Source of the DNA: Phylloscopus collybita
Taxonomy: Eukaryota > Chordata > Aves > Passeriformes > Phylloscopidae
Length of the DNA: 64,000 bases
NCBI GenBank assembly: GCA_027886175.1
Contig: JAJNNQ010000100.1
Coordinates: forward strand, 2,705,501 to 2,769,500
Direction: 5' to 3'
Position numbers and translations under genes: made by a program. Shown piece after piece: positions 23,535-33,208 of the stretch. The notes under the pieces were generated by a model. It was not told where the DNA came from. It ran no database searches and saw only the letters and a program-made list of their open reading frames with translations. The first letter of the stretch is position 1, and each line of letters starts with the position of its first letter.

Positions 23535-23669
23535 GTTTGGTAACACTGGATTATTGATAATCCCAGAATTTGGGAAGAATTCTTCCCATATGACATGTGG
23601 AAGAATTCACACGGATCCTGTTTGCCCCCTAAATTTCAGCCATAAATATAAAAATTTTTTAAGAATGAC
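23535..23669 (+). repeat. dispersed 125-bp repeat, copy 2
   Basis: Homologous to 22436-22558 in direct orientation, about 1.1 kb away. It contains the shared GAATCCCAGAATT-like, GAATTCTTCCC-like and CCTGTTTGCCCCCT segments. It could be a segmental duplication or two insertions of an uncharacterised short element. Confidence 0.75.
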
Positions 23670-23873
23670 CAACCCAACCATATTTTCAACCATGGCATCT
23701 AAACCCTGATGTGGATGCACAAAGTGATGCAGTAGATGAAGCAAAAAATCCCAAATTTGCCAGAGGAGGAGCAGAAATGCCAAAAAACGGTTCAGATGTG
23801 ACACTGAAAGGTTGCTGGAGAGTATGCTGTGACCCTGAATGTGTCTTTTCTACCCTTCAAGTTACAGAAATGG

Positions 23874-23913
23874 GATTATTTATTAGAATTATTTATTAGA
23901 ATTATTTATTAGA
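23874..23913 (+). repeat. 13-bp tandem repeat, three copies
   Basis: The unit ATTATTTATTAGA repeats three times without interruption. Confidence 0.75.
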
Positions 23914-24468
23914 AATGGGATTATTTGTTCTTGCTTTAGGCAGACTTATTGCTCTTCACCCCTGGAGGATCCCAGCAATTTTCCTGTGGAGAAATCAAAG
24001 GAAAGGAAGGCAAATCTGCAAGGGAAAAGCAGGCTGCAGTGAGGTCTGCCCACGTGCCAAAACTGCTGCTTCTCGAGGTGTTTTCCCAGTTGGATTTGGT
24101 GGCACTGGAAGGATTCCAGAGCCAGGGTTCCCACCTGGGATGAGCTGGAATGCTGCAGGGAGCAAGAGAGGAAAGAACAGGAATTGCTTTGGGTGCTTTG
24201 GGTTTGGAGCTGCCTCTTGGGCACTCCTGGGCTGCTCCTGCAGGGTTTGCCTCTTGCAGAGGATCCCAATCCGATTTATTTGTGCCTTTGTGGAATCACA
24301 GCACTTCTCATCCGTGAGCTCCTGGTGGAAATCCTCCCATCTGATAAGGGAATGACGCCAGCCCGCTCCTTTGGAAGGGTTTTAAAACGACACAGAAAAT
24401 CGTGGGTGCAGCCTCCAGGAATCAGATGAGCTTCCCTTAAATGGGGAGTGAGCAAGAAGGAATGAGAA

Positions 24469-24470
<2 letters not shown>

Positions 24471-24503
<33 letters not shown>

Positions 24504-24624
24504 AAAAAACAAAACAAAAAAAAAAAAAAAAAAAAAAAAAAACAAAAAAAAACCCAAAAAAAAAACAAAAAAAAAAAACAAAAAAAAAACAAAAAAAAAC
24601 AAAAACAAAAAAAACACCAAAAAA
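24471..24624 (+). repeat. A-rich (CAnAAA) low-complexity tract
   Basis: About 150 bases of A-runs separated by single C residues. The lysine/glutamine/asparagine-rich frames on the plus strand and Phe-rich ones on the minus strand are artefacts. Confidence 0.85.
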
Positions 24625-25639
24625 GCCTGGGAGTCTTAACGGAATCTGTGAGGTTTGGCCAAGGGATTTGTAATTAGGGGGATGCTTCCAAGATTCCAGA
24701 CTGATTGAGGGCATCTCCTTCCCCCAGGAAACTCCAGGACTGCGTCGAGGGGGATCAATGGGCTATAAAATCCTGAAAATAACAGATCCTGGAAGGAAAA
24801 GGTGCCAGAGCAAGGGTTGAATGAAAGTGTTTGTTGGACAGAGGAACTTCCCTCCCTCATTCCCATCTGGAGAGGAGAAACAGGTGAACTTTCGGGCTTG
24901 AAAGTTCTTTTTAGGAGAGTTTTGAGTGGTTTTGTGATTGATCCTTTCTGCCCTGAGTCATCAAAATGCCCCAAAGGCAGGAACTGATCCCCCTCAGGGC
25001 GAGCTCTCCCAGGCTGAGCCCACCCAGCCCAAATTTCTTCCTGTCTGGTTCACTTCTTCCAGTAAAAGGTAGTCATGCATTTATAGTCACCCCCTGCATT
25101 GATTCCTGGATGTTATTTGATGTCACTTTGGATTCTCTCCTTCGGAAAGTCCCCGTGGAAGCATGGTCCAGGCTGCGTAACAACCGGAAACAATAACAGG
25201 GAGAAAGATAAAATCAGGAAGAACGAGCTTTGTTTAGAGATGTGAACAGCTTTTCCAGTAAACCAGCAAATGAAGGGGTGCTCTGGACTTGGAAAGGCTG
25301 AAAATGGAGTGGATGGGAAGACAAGTGGGAAAAATAAGTAATAAAGTAATAAAGAGAGTAATAAATGACTTCTTCTCCTGAAGAGAATTTTCTTTTGGGG
25401 AGTGTTGACTGAGACAGGAGTGAGGCAAAACATCACAGATGTGGCATCAGCCTCCCCTGGAGCCTGAGAGGAGAAGGGGGATGCTCCATGGAGGCAAAAG
25501 GAGTTTTTGGAAACTGCTCTTTGCCTCCTTTTGAGCTTGTAAACGGTTTCTAAAAGAAGAGGAACCAAAATGGGGTGGAAATGCCACCAGAGGTGGTTTG
25601 AGTGCAGCGTGGTGAGGATGCAGCTGAGCACAGCAGGTG

Positions 25640-25955
25640 ATGTGTGTCTGTTGTATTCCTCTGGGGAATGGTTTTTCCCCCTGAACTCCTTAAAGCTTGT
25701 GGCTATTTAGTCTGACCCTTTCTCCCTATTTTGAATTTATTGGCTCAGGACTAGTTATCTGTCCTGAGCCAGAGACCAGATAAACCTGTGCTGATTCTTT
25801 GTTTGCTCTCTTCTCTGGAACCCTTCAAGAATAAAGCTTTGGACTGATCCTGGGGTAAACAGGTGGGGTTTTTTGGAATTTTTTTACTCTGTCCCCTGAG
25901 ATATTCTTCTAAAGCCCCTCAAGGAAACTCAACTGGCCCTAGGAAGCCCAGGAGG
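25640..25955 (+). mobile_element. probable retroviral LTR, borders uncertain
   Basis: The block has LTR-like order: a candidate TG start near 25638-25650, an 11-bp inverted repeat (25741-25751 with 25761-25771), an AATAAAGCTTTGG polyadenylation-type signal at about 25830, then a U5-like stretch ending near an AACTCA. I found no convincing target-site duplication, so the borders are guesses. The signal and layout resemble class I (gamma-like) avian LTRs. An unrelated polyadenylated gene 3' end is the main alternative. Confidence 0.4.
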
Positions 25956-26007
25956 GTGGGCAGGGGAGTATTTCATGTGTCTATTCCCCATGAGAGCAAA
26001 TGGAGAA

Positions 26008-26227
26008 TCAAGGAATGGTTTGGTTGGGAAGGGACCTGAAAGCCCATCCAGTGTCACCCCTGCCATGGGCAGGGACACCTCCCACTGTCCCAGGCTGCTC
26101 CAGCCTGGCCTTGGACACTTCCAGGGATCCAGGGGCAGCCACAGCTTCTCTGGGCACCCTGTGCCAGGGCCTGCCCACCCTCACAGGGAACAATTTCCTC
26201 CCGATATCCAACCTAAATCCACCCTCC
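26008..26227 (-). mobile_element. CR1 LINE 3' end, truncated
   Basis: The plus strand reads as a reverse-complemented CR1 3' end: AATGGTTTGGTTGGGAAGGGACC, the GCCATGGGCAGGGACACCTCCC block, TCCAGCCTGGCCTTGGACACTTCCAGGG, the GGCAGCCACAGCTTCTCTGGG block and the CCCACCCTCACAGGGAACAATTTCCTCC block. It lacks any coding region and is a dead, 5'-truncated copy. Confidence 0.93.
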
Positions 26228-28340
26228 TAAGGTGGTTGTAGCTCTTAAAGCCAAGTATTGACGATTGATAGAGAGATGGGAAGAGTGATTTGGTGATAGG
26301 AATTCGATTTTACTCAGCTTTCCCAAAAGCTTCTATACCATTCCAGGAAGGTTAACAATTTCCTATTACAATAATCTGCTTAAAGATCACACAGACAGCT
26401 TACACATTTTACAACATCTTTTGCTTGCAGAGCTTGAGTGAATCCCCTCTCTTCCCGTGAGCAGGTTTAATTTCATCTTCTGTAATTTTCAGAGCTCTGT
26501 TTCGGTTTTTTTTTTTTTCTTGCCACAACATCTTAATTATTAAATCAGCTATGCTAATTAAGTCTGCTTTACTCTCTGCCTTGTGTATTCTCACAGCCAA
26601 GTAGCAACAGACCTGAGCTCCCTGTCCTTAGAGGAAGGGGTTCCATGGCTGGTGTTTCCTGGGGGTGCTCTCAGGACACTCTGCAGGGAGAAAGCTGCAG
26701 TGGAAGCAGGAAAGTTCTTGGTGACAGGGAGTGCACCAGGATTGGTTTTTCCATCTAAAGTTATAAAAGGAGCTGCTCCCGGCACACTCCCACTAAATAA
26801 CCTTTTCTTGAAGTTTTTTTGACTTCAAGGGCATCCCAAACACAAACCTGTTGGATTCCACGAGCTGGACAGAGCTCCCAGTCTGTGCTCCAAGCTCATT
26901 CCCAGCCTGTTGGTTCAATCCTGCAGCTGATCTGGGATGCTTTGTTTTCCCAGCACCTTTGAATCAAGCTGGGCTCTAATCAGCACCAGAACATCAATAA
27001 CTGTGAGCCCCCACAGTCCTGGGAAATGCTGGATGCAGTCACTCTCCCCGTTGGTCTTTTCTGGTCCTGAAATCCCCCAATTAGGTTTTGTACCAAGACA
27101 TGAGTAAAAGTCACTGCTAGCAGGAGACAATTCCCAGACTCTTCCCACTGCTGTGACACACTCAGAATGTGGGAAGCAAAGCAAAGCCCACGTGTGGGAA
27201 GGACCAGAGAGCCTCTGGATTTGGGAGTCACCTCTGGGGCACCCACTCCCCTCCTCAGGAGGCTCAACAACCTCAGGGCTCCTTTCCTCTCCACCCCAAA
27301 AGGACAGAATTAATAAAACAGCTAATAAAATTAGCCACCCCCTTTCTTCCTGGACTTTTTGACCTGTTTGGAGTAAAGGATCAGCAGCAGGAGCAGGGTT
27401 TCTTTGTGGGCAGGTAATTCCACGTGCAGATGTAGTAAACCTTCCTTGTCACATCCCGGGAGGCATCTGGGGCTGGCTCCTGTCAGGGATTGCACAGGAC
27501 ACGGATCTGCCTGAGGGATTTCTGTGATCCAAACTCCATCCTGCCCACAGCACCTCGGGACCCAAGCCTGAGCAAACAAATTCATCGAATTAATAGGGAG
27601 CAGAACGAGAGCAGGAGGGAGAAAATGATGATTTTTCGTCAAGGGTTCAAAATGCCCTGAACTGGAAACAACCCCAAAGAGTGTTTTTGCATTAAAAAGG
27701 GGAGAATAGAGTGTTAGAGGATGTAAATCCCCACAGCAAGGCCTTTCCACGGGCTCCAGGTGAGCGAGACACCTCTGGCAGGGCAGAGCAGGGCAGCATT
27801 CCCTGAAAACGAATGGAATTTCCTCTGGCAGCATGGCAGAGCAGGAACTCACTGGGCTGGACCTGGACTCCCAATTCTGTCCAGTCCTGAGACGTTGCCA
27901 CAACAAAAGGGGACACAAAACAACCAGGCCTTGAGGGAATTTTGCCTCAGTGCATTGAATTCCTCCTTCAGGGCTTGCTCTTTCCCAGGACAGAGCAAGA
28001 ACCCATCCAGCTCCCCATGGGAGCCTCTCCCTCCCAATCCAAGCTGGATTCCCACCCGACCCTCATCTCTGCCCATTCCCGTGCCCGTTTCCCCGTGCTG
28101 GGGTTCTCTTCTCCAGGAAAAATACCACTCCGAGCTGAAATCTGATGCTCCAGCAGCTTTCTGGTGTCCTTGGCTGCCGGGAATTCCGTGTCGGGAGCAT
28201 CCCAAAGGAGGGCTGGGGACGGCCAGTGCCCTGCCTGGCTCATCCCGGCAGCCTGACCTCCCACAGCTCAGCCCCGAAGCGTTTAAGGGCTTTTTTGTTG
28301 TTGCTTTTTGTTGTTATTAATGTTATTCCTCCGCTTGTTC
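26228..28340. other. unique sequence, no gene seen
   Basis: Unique, moderately GC-rich DNA. Open frames at 27331-27918 (minus, 195 codons) and 27760-28320 (plus, 186 codons) overlap on opposite strands and carry no domain I recognise. I see no exon or RNA gene. Confidence 0.3.
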
Positions 28341-28349
28341 TGGCACAAA

Positions 28350-28642
28350 ACGACAACAACAACGATAACAACAAGCACAAAAAAAAAAAAAAAAAAAACA
28401 AAACAAAAAACCCAAACAAACAAAAAACAAACCAAACCACCCCCCCCCAAAAAAACCCACCAAAAAAACAAACACCCCCCCCAAAACAATAACAACAACA
28501 ACAAAAAAAAAAAAAAAACCACAACAGCAAAAACCCCCCAAAACCCCAAAACAAACAAACAAAAGAAAAAATAAAAATTTAAAAAAAAAAAAAAAAAACA
28601 AAAAAAAAAAAAACAAAAAAAAACAAAAAACCACCAAAACCC
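28350..28642 (+). repeat. A-rich, C-interrupted low-complexity tract
   Basis: Nearly 300 bases composed of A-runs with C and CC interruptions and (CAA)n sections. The frames on both strands are compositional artefacts. Confidence 0.85.
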
Positions 28643-29645
28643 CCTTTTCTATTCTCTTGCCCTGCTTAGACTCTTGGTCAGAGTTTAATTAAATTTAGAG
28701 GAGCTGGAAAAACCGCATAATTCCAAAGTAAATGAAAGCAGCGGCTCTTGCCGGGGGTGGCAGCCCTGGGGACACGGAGATTCCCGCAACCCCGCACCGA
28801 AATCCCTTCGGAAATGCGGATTTTTCCTGGCTGGAGGAGGGAGAAAAGGGGCGAAGGGGCTGCTTTGGGAGGATGCTGGAAGGTGGGGAAGCATCCCCGG
28901 GCCGGCAGAAGGAAACCCTTGTTCCGTGCTGCCCGTGCGGTCAGGCGCCGTGGGTGGGAGCAGGGGGGGGATCTGTTTTCCCAGGCTGGCTGCCATCAGG
29001 AATTACTGAGCTGCCATGAAATGGGAGGAAATATTTCATTATAGGCACATGCGCTTCGATTTCACGTGATGGAAACTCGGGGATCAGCTTTCCCTGCCCT
29101 CCCTCTCCCCGCCTGTGCCTCGTTCCTGCCGGGCAGGGATAACGCCGGGCATCCCCGGGCTGCTCCTCCTCCTCCTCCTCGCCCTGCTCCCTCCTGGGGG
29201 GTCCAGGGCTCCCTCCTTCCATCGGAATTTCTCCTGCACACACCAATTTGGGGGAGTGCAGAGCGGGTGCTGGCAAATGGAAATCACGGCCTTAAATTTT
29301 TTTTTATTTTTTTTTTAAATAAAAATTGAAATGTACGAGATCTGGCAGAAATGGGGTTTGGGGAAAAGAAGATGGAAGGGAAATCCCGTTATTCTCGCTG
29401 TCTAGACTTTTGGGAGCGGGGAGGTAAAAAGGAGCCGCAAGCACCTAGCAAGGAGATATCCCCCAGTGTATATTTTTTTTAAAATTATCATTATTTTGGC
29501 AAAAAAAACCCTCTTTATTTTGGAGTAGCATCTGTCAGGGCTGGCGTGGCAAAGCAGTGGGAACTCCCGAGACCCCTCTGGCACAATTCCTGCAGGACAG
29601 GATGCGGTGACAGACCCCACAAGCCACCAAATCCAGCCTGGTGCC
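28643..29645. other. unique GC-moderate sequence, no gene seen
   Basis: Unique DNA with a short (CTC)n stretch at about 29165-29180 and T-rich stretches near 29300-29320. No gene or transposon was recognised. A signal-peptide-like leucine run in one short frame is encoded by the CTC repeat. Confidence 0.3.
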
Positions 29646-29649
29646 ATTT

Positions 29650-30125
29650 AACCCTTTTTTCCCCCCACACTGCAACACTTCCCTATCCCCAAACTCTCTC
29701 TTTTCCCCATTTAATCCCTTTTCTATCCTTAAACTCTTTTAAACTCTTTTTTTCCCATCATTTAACTCCTTTTCCCTCCCCAAACTCTCTCTTCTCCCCC
29801 ATTTAATCCCTTTTCTATCCCCAAACTCTTTTAAACTCTTTTTTTTTCCCATCATTTAACCCCTCTTCCCTCCCCAAACTCTCTCTTCTCCCCCATTTAA
29901 CCATTTCCTGTCCCCAAACTCTTTTAAACTCTTTTCTCCCATCATTTAACCCCTTTTCCCCTCCCCAAACTCTCTCTTCTCCCCCATTTAACCATTTCCC
30001 TCTCCCCAAACTCTTTTAAACTCTTCTCTCTCCCATTTTAACACCTTTCCTATCCCCAAACTCTCTTCTTTCCCCCATTTAACCCCTTTTCCCTCCCCAA
30101 ACTGCCTCCTCCTCCCATTTAAGCG
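29650..30125 (-). repeat. 92-bp minisatellite, about five copies
   Basis: The anchor CCCCATTTAA recurs at about 29705, 29797, 29891, 29982 and 30073, giving 91-94 base spacing. Each unit consists of two related halves, one with CCCATTTAA...AAACTC and one with CCCATCATTTAAC...CAAACTCTC. The strand is pyrimidine-rich. Confidence 0.8.
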
Positions 30126-30160
30126 AACCCCCTTCTCTCCCGCAAATTGGAGCCAGACCA

Positions 30161-30210
30161 GAAAAAAAAAAAAAGAAGAAAAAAAAGGAAAAAAAAAGAA
30201 AAAAAGAAAA

Positions 30211-30273
<63 letters not shown>

Positions 30274-30291
30274 GGAAAAAGAAGAAACGCA
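30161..30291 (+). repeat. A-rich (GAAAAA)-type tract
   Basis: A-runs with single G interruptions over about 130 bases; purine-only on the plus strand. Confidence 0.85.
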
Positions 30292-30334
30292 GCGAGGCAG
30301 GGAAGGAAAGGGACAAATTCTCTTTTTTTTTTTT

Positions 30335-30600
30335 TTTCCCCCTCGGTGGGCTGCGAGCCCCCGAGAACAGGGGATGGGAGCATCTCCCGGGGGGCTCGGC
30401 GGCGCCCGCCCGTGTCAGCGGGGTTAATGCCGGGGCTCGGGGGCAGCGCCTGGCGCCCGCCCGGGGGGACCCTGCCCGGCCCCGCTTCCCCCGGAGCCCT
30501 CCCGGCCCTCGGTCCCCCTGCCCGGCCCCGCTCGGAGCCCCCAGCCCCCGCATCCCCCGGGGGTCCGTGGTGTGGAGCCCCCCCGGGTGGGAACAGGGAT
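30335..30600. promoter_or_regulatory. short GC-rich, CpG-bearing block
   Basis: About 260 bases very rich in G and C with frequent CpG, standing out sharply between AT-rich tandem repeats. Poly-C and poly-G words give quadruplex potential. It could be a small CpG-island-like element or only a GC-rich minisatellite remnant. No TATA, exon or transcription start is supported. Confidence 0.35.
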
Positions 30601-31250
30601 AATGAGAAAAAATGGGAATAAAAATTGAAATGAGGACGTGAGAGTGAGGATGAAGGGTAAGAAGGAGGAGTAAGAATAAGAAAATAGAATAAGAATATAA
30701 GGAGAATAATAATAAGGAGGAGAAAAAGAATAAGAAGAATGATGTAAGAATAAGAATAAGAATAAGAATAAGAATAAGAATAAGAATAAGAATAAGAATA
30801 AGAATAAAAGAATATAAGAATATAAGAATATAAGAATAAGAATAAGAATAAGAATAAGAATAAGAATAAGAATAAAGATAAGGATAAGAATAAGAATATA
30901 AGAATATAAGGATAAGAATAAGAATAAGAATAAGAATATAAGAATATAAGAATATAAGAATAAGAATAAGAATAAGAATAAAGATAAGGATAAGAATAAG
31001 AATATAAGAATATAAGAATATAAGAATATAAGAATATAAGAATAAGAATAAGAATAAGAATAAGAATAAGAATAAGAATAAAGATAAGGATAAGAATATA
31101 AGAATATAAGAATATAAGAATATAAGAATATAAGAATATAAGAATATAAGAATATAAGAATAAAAGGATAAGGATAAGGATAAGGATAAGGATAAGGATA
31201 AGGATAAGGATAAGGATAAGGATAAGGATAAGGATAAGGATAAGGATGGA
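30601..31250 (+). repeat. composite hexamer/octamer microsatellite
   Basis: Alternating blocks of a 6-bp unit (AATAAG) and an 8-bp unit (AATATAAG) run from about 30670, then a pure ATAAGG block occupies about 31165-31246. Block borders repeat several times, as if larger segments had been copied. The 573- and 423-codon minus-strand frames across it are artefacts of stop-free repeat translation. Confidence 0.9.
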
Positions 31251-31275
31251 AAAATTGGTGAAAATGGGGAGGGGG

Positions 31276-31550
31276 AAAGGAAAGGAAAGGAAAGGAAAGG
31301 AAAGGAAAGGAAAGGAAAGGAAAGGAAAGGAAAGGAAAGGAAAGGAAAGGAAAGGAAAGGAAAGGAAAGGAAAGGAAAGGAAAGGAAAGGAAAGGAAAGG
31401 AAAGGAAAGGAAAGGAAAGGAAAGGAAAGGAAAGGAAAGGAAAGGAAAGGAAAGGAAAGGAAAGGAAAGGAAAGGAAAGGAAAGGAAAGGAAAGGAAAGG
31501 AAAGGAAAGGAAAGGAAAGGAAAGGAAAGGAAAGGAAAGGAAAGGAAAGG
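31276..31550 (+). repeat. (AAAGG)55 pentanucleotide array
   Basis: Fifty-five AAAGG units follow one another with no substitution or indel in 275 bases. The plus strand is pure purine for this stretch and for most of 31246-31690, so triplex (H-DNA) structure is possible. Perfect purity suggests recent expansion. Confidence 0.95.
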
Positions 31551-31691
31551 AAGAGGAAAAAGTGAAAAGGAGGAAAGGAGGAAAGGAGAAAAGGAAGAGG
31601 AAAATGGAAAAGGATAAAGGGATAAAAAGATAAAAGGAACATAGAAAAGGAAAACGGAAGGCAGGAGAAAAGGGGAAAGGGGGAAAGAATC

Positions 31692-31979
31692 TCATTTGAA
31701 ATCAGGATTGATTCCAGCACAGGTGGTTGATGCTCTGTACACGGCAGGGGGTCGCTCCCAGCCCGCGGGCACCCGCTGGAAGCTGCCCCTTCCCAGCACG
31801 GCCTTTCCAGAGCTCCCTCCAGCATCACTCCCAGCCGCATCCCTCCCTGATTTCATTCCTCTGGCCTGGCCGTCAGAAATAATATTCCTCTCTGCAGCAA
31901 ATGCCAGCTTTGCACCTCGTTGGATTCCAGACCTTTTTTTCCCCAGGAGTTTATTACCCATCTATAAAAAATCCTGGGG
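31692..31979. other. unique sequence between repeat arrays
   Basis: About 290 bases of unique DNA with no recognised gene. A TAAT/GGAATTCC-type mixture near 31870-31960 could be conserved non-coding sequence, but nothing specific supports it. Confidence 0.25.
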
Positions 31980-31988
31980 AAAAAAAGG

Positions 31989-32028
<40 letters not shown>

Positions 32029-32062
32029 AAAAAAAGAAAAAAAAAGGAAAAAAAAAAAGAAG
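31980..32062 (+). repeat. A-rich run
   Basis: A-runs interrupted by a few G over about 83 bases. Confidence 0.85.
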
Positions 32063-32125
32063 GTAAAAAAGATTTATGATGGAAAGCTGACACAACCTGA
32101 AGTGGCTAATTCAATTTTTGCTCTC

Positions 32126-32430
32126 TTTCTTTGTTCCCTACAGAGGCACTTCGGGCTACAAAGCCCAGGCACAGGCGGGGCTGTTGATCCTGGGGCTCGG
32201 GAACATCCCAGCGCTGTTTTCCAGCGGCTCCTGCCCGGGGACGCTCCCACTGTGAGCCAGCAGCGCCGAGAAATCCTGACTCGGCTCTCTGGGGGCTTCC
32301 CTCTCCTTTTCACACCTCTATCGATGCTTGGGGCTTGTCGGGATTTTCTTCTAATTCCGTTTTTATTTGTTGGGAAAACTCTCTGAACAGCTTGAGGTCT
32401 CTGTGTCTTTTCTTACCAAATCTCAATAAA
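32126..32430 (+). other. possible terminal exon or non-coding unique block
   Basis: A polypyrimidine stretch followed by CTACAG ends near 32143, which is splice-acceptor-like, and an AATAAA word lies at about 32425. The open frame through the interval has no recognisable domain. Both signals are short and occur by chance, so a terminal exon of a non-coding transcript is only a suggestion. Confidence 0.12.
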
Positions 32431-33208
32431 TGAGAGGATGTGGATTTTTTTTGGGGTGCTCTGATTGTAACTAAATCCTGATTTCTATCCCCCTGTGTCA
32501 CTCTGCACCTTCTTCAGCCATTCTCTAATTTTTTTTTTTTTCTACCCAAGAAAAGTCTTTCCAAACTGGTAGAGATACAAACCCTCACAAGGGTATTTTT
32601 GATAAAGGTAGAGAAAAAAAACCCAAACTGAATCAGGGCAAAATGCAGAAATAGAGGGGAAAAAAATTCCCTCCGTGGACCAAAACTCCCGAGGTTTTTT
32701 GTGGGCAAAAAAAAAACCCCACAAACCCCAGGGGTTTTTTACCCCCTGGAATATCCTGGGCTGTCGATTCCCATTAAATTTCTTGTGGGAATAAGGCCAT
32801 TTAAAAAGGAAAATATGGAGAAGTGATGAAAAGGGGAAAGCTGTTTCCTAGGAATCCTGTGGCTGAGCGTGATTTCCTCCCACACGGGCTGGCAGGAACG
32901 AGATGATTTCTATTACAGCTGCAAAATTTACTGCTTGAATCCAAATCTCATTGCATTGAAAAATTCCATAGCCCGGGCTCATCCACTCAGCTGACTCTTG
33001 AGTCTCGAAATTGAAGCTAAAAATAGCCTGGAGAAATTCCCATCAGAAAAAAATTACTGTGCTTGATCCAGGCCAAAAAATCGATTTCTGTTTGTTTAGG
33101 GAGTGTGTTTATTAAAGAAGGGCATGATTTGCCTTTTTTTATCCTGATTTCTTTTTTTTTTTTTTTCCCAATCAACATCTCAAACGTTCCCCTGGGTTGA
33201 AAAAGCAT
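32431..33208. other. unique sequence, partly conserved-looking, no gene seen
   Basis: Unique DNA with short A- and T-runs. The part at about 32860-33035 has balanced composition and words such as AGCTAAAAATAG that resemble conserved non-coding DNA. No gene or transposon was recognised. Confidence 0.25.

Noticed and set aside
30119..31840. 573-codon minus-strand open frame
   Set aside because: It consists of translated AATAAG, AATATAAG, AAAGG and A-rich repeats. These units lack stops in that frame; there is no domain and the overlapping frames are equally open.
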